DNA from: Chryseobacterium jejuense
GTDB taxonomy: Bacteria > Bacteroidota > Bacteroidia > Flavobacteriales > Weeksellaceae
DNA: 64,000 nucleotides
Reading direction: 5' to 3'
Assembly (NCBI RefSeq): GCF_017877355.1
Contig: NZ_JAGIPR010000001.1
Coordinates: 248,001 to 312,000, forward strand
Part shown: one piece after another, positions 60,422 to 64,000 of the stretch
Position numbering within the stretch: the stretch's first letter is position 1
How the letters are laid out: every line of letters begins with the position of its first letter
Translations under genes and position numbers: made by a program
The notes under the pieces: model-generated
What the model was told of the DNA's origin: nothing
Databases searched by the model: none
The model's input: the letters and a program-made list of their open reading frames with translations, nothing else

Positions 60422-61957
60422 TTAATTCTTACCTGTTTTTTCCTTGCCAATTTCATTCCTGATCCAATCTAGCTGGGGATCTTTTTTATCAATAATATCC
60501 TGCATACTTTCCTTGATCTCTACATCAGGAACAACTCCTTTTTTAGTATCTGAAAAATCAATATTTGGCTGTACCAGAAGTAACCCGATTGGAAATCTGA
60601 TCTCAGAATTCGGAAGTTTCTGAAAAGAATAAAAGCCGGCTACAGTTCCGTCATTGGCACCTCCGGTTTCTTCACCCACAAGAGTAGCTCTTTTATCATT
60701 CTTAAGCTTTGCTGTAATAATAGAAGAGGCAGAGAAGCTTCCCCCGTTAATCAGAACAAAAATTTTACCGTGAAAAGCTCCCTTATTGGGTTTTGTAGGT
60801 TTGTCAGCTTTCATTTTGTAGAAAACCTTTCCATCTTTTTTATAAGTACTGAAAGCCTGGGCAAAAAAGTAACTTGGATAAGAGATGCTTTTAATAGCAT
60901 AGTCTAACGGAGTACTTTTTCTAAAATAATTGGTCCTTAACGGGATATCCCTTGAGGTAACCTGAGAAGGTTTTATTAAGGTAAAAGGCTTATCCGTAAG
61001 ATAGGAATACAGATTATTGATTTCATAAAGAGAGCCACCATAATTATTACGGACATCTATGATGAGGTAATCTGCTTTTGCATTTTTAATCTTCGCAAAT
61101 GTTTTTCTATAAAACTCGTCCGAATATTCTCGGGAAAAGCTTTTCACTTTTATATAAGCAATGGTGCTGTCTTTATCCAGAAATTTAAAGCTCCGGTTAT
61201 AAGAATTGCTGGCTGCAACATAATCATTCAGCTTTCTTTCCTGAGTCCGTTTATTCATTTCCTTATCCTTTCCAATATCAGTATCAGATTTTGATTCTCT
61301 GCTTAAAGTATAAATATGTTTTTCACCTTTATAAAGAGTTTCCATCGTTGCTCTGTCGGCAAGTCCGTTTTCTGCAGTATAATAATTGAAGAATAAATCC
61401 TTCAAAAAATAAGGCTGGAAAGTGGTATTATATCCATCACTGCTGATAAGGTTTCTGTATTTTTTGATATATTCTGAAACCGGAACATTATCTATAGACA
61501 GAATTTCAGTTCCCGGTTGAATATTTTCAATAGAATCTTTGTTTTCTGTAATATACATCTGATCACCGGAAATATAATATCCGAATCTGCTGAACAGTCC
61601 TTTTTTTTGTTCTAAATTCTTAATTTCCTTTTTGGTGAATTTTTTTCTGGGAACTCTTAATGAAAGATGTCCTTCCCGTATTCCTGCAATCACAGGTTGA
61701 AGTTTAAAATAAAACTGAAGCGGGGTAAGTGGCTCATTAATAGTTTGCTTAAGACTGTCGAACTTATGTTCCAATTCCTGCTTGGGAATATACCAATACA
61801 GTTGTGGATGCATCTGCTGAAGTTTTGAGTAGGCAAAATCCACATCTTCTTTAAGCTGCTCCGGGGGAATACATGAAGCCCGCTGTTCATTGTGTCTTTT
61901 AATAGATGCACAGGAGGAAAGCATGGCCAGAATAAATATTACCGAGTATTTTTTCAA
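60422..61957 (-). CDS. S41-family peptidase lipoprotein
   Basis: 511 residues, lipobox LSSC (Cys16). An N-terminal helical region (residues 30-110) precedes a PDZ-like segment (IQPGTEILSIDNVPVSEYI) and the tail-specific protease domain: YLIIDVRNNYGGSLYEI, the catalytic serine in INGGSFSASSII (about 404-413) and the VGEETGGANDGT motif. S41 enzymes cleave proteins near their C-termini. A conserved Lys that pairs with the Ser could not be placed by eye. Likely periplasmic or outer-membrane facing; targets unknown. Confidence 0.88.
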   Translation of the reverse strand: MKKYSVIFILAMLSSCASIKRHNEQRASCIPPEQLKEDVDFAYSKLQQMHPQLYWYIPKQELEHKFDSLKQTINEPLTPLQFYFKLQPVIAGIREGHLSLRVPRKKFTKKEIKNLEQKKGLFSRFGYYISGDQMYITENKDSIENIQPGTEILSIDNVPVSEYIKKYRNLISSDGYNTTFQPYFLKDLFFNYYTAENGLADRATMETLYKGEKHIYTLSRESKSDTDIGKDKEMNKRTQERKLNDYVAASNSYNRSFKFLDKDSTIAYIKVKSFSREYSDEFYRKTFAKIKNAKADYLIIDVRNNYGGSLYEINNLYSYLTDKPFTLIKPSQVTSRDIPLRTNYFRKSTPLDYAIKSISYPSYFFAQAFSTYKKDGKVFYKMKADKPTKPNKGAFHGKIFVLINGGSFSASSIITAKLKNDKRATLVGEETGGANDGTVAGFYSFQKLPNSEIRFPIGLLLVQPNIDFSDTKKGVVPDVEIKESMQDIIDKKDPQLDWIRNEIGKEKTGKN

Positions 61958-62084
61958 TAGATCTTTGAGTTTTTTTAAGCCGCTAAAATAGAAAGATTAA
62001 AATTAATCATCACTTAAATGAATAATAAATTTTCTGAAACACATGATAAATTTAGTTAAAAAAATGTACTCAAATGCATCTTAT

Positions 62085-62115
62085 TTTCATATAAGAGCAA
62101 AACTCGGTACCTTTG
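62085..62115 (+). promoter_or_regulatory. Promoter for the 365-residue MBL-fold gene
   Basis: TACCTTTG at 62108-62115 is an exact -7 box. TTTC at 62085-62088 lies 19 nt upstream. The ATG is 17 bp downstream. Confidence 0.55.
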
Positions 62116-62131
62116 ATGTTTATTTTTACAA

Positions 62132-63229
62132 ATGATGTATTGGATTCTTGCGGTTGTGATTTTATTGGCAGCAACCTATTTTATAGTGATAAATGGAGCC
62201 GCATTCGGAGCCGTGCCCAAAGGAAAACGATTGGATCGTATCAGACAGTCGAAGCTTTACAGAAATAAACAATTTCAGAATATCAGCCATACACCATCTC
62301 TTGCTGAAGGATACAAGATGACCAAGGTTACTTATGATTTCTTTTTAGGTAAAAAACATCCATTGTTAAAACCTTTAAAGGAAATTCCTTCTATTCATAC
62401 GGACTTGAAAAGTCTGGATAAAAATACGGATATTTTTATCTGGTTGGGACACTCATCTTATTATGTACAGACAGATGGAGTTTCATTTTTAATTGATCCT
62501 GTATTAAGCCTATATGGTTCACCTTTCAAATACTTTAACAAAGCTTTCAAAGGATCTGATATTTTTAAACCTGAAGATATTCCTAATCTGGATTATCTTG
62601 TGATTACCCACGACCATTTTGACCATCTGGATTATCCTACGGTTAAATCAATTAAAGATCGTACAAAGATGGCTATTGTTCCATTAGGAGTAGGAGCACA
62701 TCTGGAACGGTGGGGATATGCAGAGGATCAACTCATTGAGGAAGAATGGGATGCAGACGTTGAATTGAAAAATGATATAAAGTTAATCTTTACACCAGCC
62801 AGACACTTTTCCGGCAGAAGACTAAAGCAGAATGACACTCTTTGGACTTCCTATGTACTGCAGACTCCTACAAAGAAAATCTTTCTTGGTGGTGACAGCG
62901 GCTATGATTCGCACTTTAAAATGATAGGGGAAAAATACGGTCCTTTTGATTTTGCAATCCTTGAAAACGGACAATATGGGGAAGCATGGAGATATATCCA
63001 CACCTTACCCGAAGATACTATTCAGGCAGCAATAGATATAGATGCCAGACATATTATTCCGGTTCATACCGCTAAATTTTCACTGGCGCTTCACCCATGG
63101 AATGAACCTTTACAAAAAATAACAAGCTTAGGTACAGAAAAAGGGTTGGAAATCCTTACTCCGAAAATCGGAGAGGTGGTAGATCTGAATCGTAAAGATC
63201 AGCAATTTACTGTCTGGTGGGAAGACTGA
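62132..63229 (+). CDS. MBL-fold hydrolase, NAPE-PLD-like, membrane-anchored
   Basis: 365 residues. One N-terminal transmembrane helix (ILAVVILLAATYFIVING) and a metallo-hydrolase domain: WLGHSSYYVQTDGVSFLIDPV, zinc ligands in ITHDHFDHLDYPT (His160, His162, Asp164, His165), TPARHFSGR, LGGDSGYDSHF and IIPVHTAKF. This matches N-acyl-phosphatidylethanolamine phospholipase D-like bacterial proteins, which act on phospholipids or related phosphodiesters. ATG at 62132 or 62135 are both possible. It ends exactly where the convergent gene ends. Confidence 0.9.
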   Translation: MMYWILAVVILLAATYFIVINGAAFGAVPKGKRLDRIRQSKLYRNKQFQNISHTPSLAEGYKMTKVTYDFFLGKKHPLLKPLKEIPSIHTDLKSLDKNTDIFIWLGHSSYYVQTDGVSFLIDPVLSLYGSPFKYFNKAFKGSDIFKPEDIPNLDYLVITHDHFDHLDYPTVKSIKDRTKMAIVPLGVGAHLERWGYAEDQLIEEEWDADVELKNDIKLIFTPARHFSGRRLKQNDTLWTSYVLQTPTKKIFLGGDSGYDSHFKMIGEKYGPFDFAILENGQYGEAWRYIHTLPEDTIQAAIDIDARHIIPVHTAKFSLALHPWNEPLQKITSLGTEKGLEILTPKIGEVVDLNRKDQQFTVWWED

Positions 63230-63517
63230 TTAAGCATGCCAGATATCCTTATATCTTCTGGGATGATTTTCAAATTGCTGACGGACAAAATCACATTCCG
63301 GGTCTACAAGCAAATCTTTTTCTTCTGCATAGCGAACCAACTCATCCAGTAGTAACTTGGCATAGCCTTTACCCTCACGTTCCTCGTCAAGCTTGGTATA
63401 ATATACAATAAGAAGTCTTCCGTCAACCTCGATGGACATATAACCTGCTTTTTTCTCATCAATAAACAACTGCAGTTCATCCTGATATGGAGATACCATA
63501 AATTTTATATTTTCCAT
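63230..63517 (-). CDS. Small GNAT-family acetyltransferase (YjdJ-like)
   Basis: 95 residues: a minimal GNAT domain of the YjdJ/COG2388 type. The motif REGKGYAKLLLDELVRYAEEKDLLVDPECDFVRQ contains the acetyl-CoA loop, and the end HPRRYKDIWHA is typical. Acceptor unknown. Its stop codon abuts the stop of the MBL-fold gene on the other strand with no base between. Confidence 0.85.
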   Translation of the reverse strand: MENIKFMVSPYQDELQLFIDEKKAGYMSIEVDGRLLIVYYTKLDEEREGKGYAKLLLDELVRYAEEKDLLVDPECDFVRQQFENHPRRYKDIWHA

Positions 63518-64000
63518 AATTACTGAGATTTGGTTGATAAAAAAATAATCTTGAGAACTCCCGAAAGCATTCTCTTCCTTAAAATTACAAAATTATTTAA
63601 CATGAAATAATAGTTTTTGAGAATCTTAACGAATTTTATAAGAAGATTAGATAAAAGATCTTGTCATTAAAAAACTATCACCCTTGCACATAACCATACG
63701 GATATCAGCATCAATAGGGGCGGGCTATAATCCTGAGCATAAACAGAAGGTTTACGAACGAATTTCACGAAGGAAGCCCGGCCGCTCAAAAGATTAAATC
63801 ATTCCATTGTCTTTAGCCAAAACTTAAAAATTCCGTTTTATTCATGATTTATATGATTTGAGGTGTGAAATTGCAATCAGCTGACATCCATAAATTATAA
63901 ACTTTAAACCATGAACCTTAAACCCATACCTCTGTTTAATAATATATACAACAATAAAGGTGCTGTATTATTAGCAATTGTAAATCACAAAACTTATTGA
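63518..64000. other. No gene seen to the window end
   Basis: A 483-bp stretch with no convincing coding region. It has strings typical of intergenic repeats (GGGGCGGGCTATAATCCTGA around 63717-63736, CGAATTTCACGAAGG around 63758-63772). A 30-codon frame at 63911-64000 lacks any supporting feature. Confidence 0.6.

Noticed and set aside
63911..64000. 30-codon frame ending at the window edge
   Set aside because: No promoter, leader-peptide motif or composition to support it; it begins in a repetitive 'aactttaaaccatgaaccttaaaccc' type of intergenic string.

Overview
The window is an AT-rich bacterial chromosome segment that reads as a member of the Flavobacteriia, most likely Chryseobacterium or a close relative. 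The evidence is the recurrent TAnnTTTG -7 promoter boxes with no purine-rich Shine-Dalgarno sites, a SusC/SusD outer-membrane pair, many short lipoprotein signal peptides ending in Ser-Cys, a class A beta-lactamase of the CGA/CIA-like type, and small GG-leader 'bacteriocin-like' peptides. No rRNA, tRNA, CRISPR array, phage or classical transposase was seen.

Layout. 1-8 kb: bestrophin-like tail, CPA1 cation/proton antiporter, a compact SRPBCC-GNAT-VOC cluster, glutaminyl cyclotransferase, deoxynucleoside kinase, an ArsC-like protein, and DUF493 and DUF4197 genes. 8.3-17.3 kb: a polysaccharide-utilisation locus (susC, susD, a GH144-type lipoprotein, an exported serine esterase, and a GH3 beta-glucosidase), most consistent with use of beta-1,2-glucan. 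17.4-19.7 kb: two paralogous small secreted proteins, a composite non-coding repeat, and a double-glycine leader peptide on the minus strand. 19.9-28 kb: purB and purL (purine synthesis), a WG-repeat protein, a serine hydrolase with a CBM48-like tail, and a barstar-like inhibitor. 28.1-29.1 kb: four tandem copies of a 250-bp non-coding unit. 29.2-37.6 kb: SGNH hydrolase, gamma-glutamylcyclotransferase-like protein, a second GG-leader peptide, an effector-binding protein, undecaprenol/diacylglycerol kinase, dnaN, an AraC regulator beside a DUF417 membrane protein, and pheT. 37.6-46.5 kb, mostly minus strand: adhesin-like secreted protein, META lipoprotein, membrane glycosyltransferase-like protein, 3-hydroxybutyryl-CoA dehydrogenase, class A beta-lactamase, GH5-CBM6 glucanase, Gfo/Idh oxidoreductase. 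46.6-52.9 kb: FnIII-like lipoprotein, pcm, a 2-hydroxyacid dehydrogenase, a DUF559 nuclease gene bounded by inverted repeats, hutU and a Crp/Fnr regulator. 52.9-53.8 kb: three tandem copies of a 312-bp unit related to the 250-bp one. 53.9-63.5 kb: two metallo-beta-lactamase-fold hydrolases, a TPR protein flanked by 82-bp inverted repeats, a coupled pair of odd membrane-associated genes, exported thiol peroxidase, an aldehyde dehydrogenase annotated here as GapN-like, an S41 protease, and a small GNAT protein.

How genes work together. In the sugar locus, SusCD would import oligosaccharides produced by the GH144-type enzyme at the surface, and the esterase and GH3 enzyme would finish them in the periplasm. 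Housekeeping genes (purB, purL, dnaN, pheT, pcm) are interleaved with envelope and stress genes. Most transcription units end in clear hairpin terminators.

The least explained parts are non-coding. They are the DUF559 gene bounded by palindromic ends, the two tandem arrays that share a core with a third single copy, and the inverted 82-bp pair. These are the best candidates for an undescribed system.
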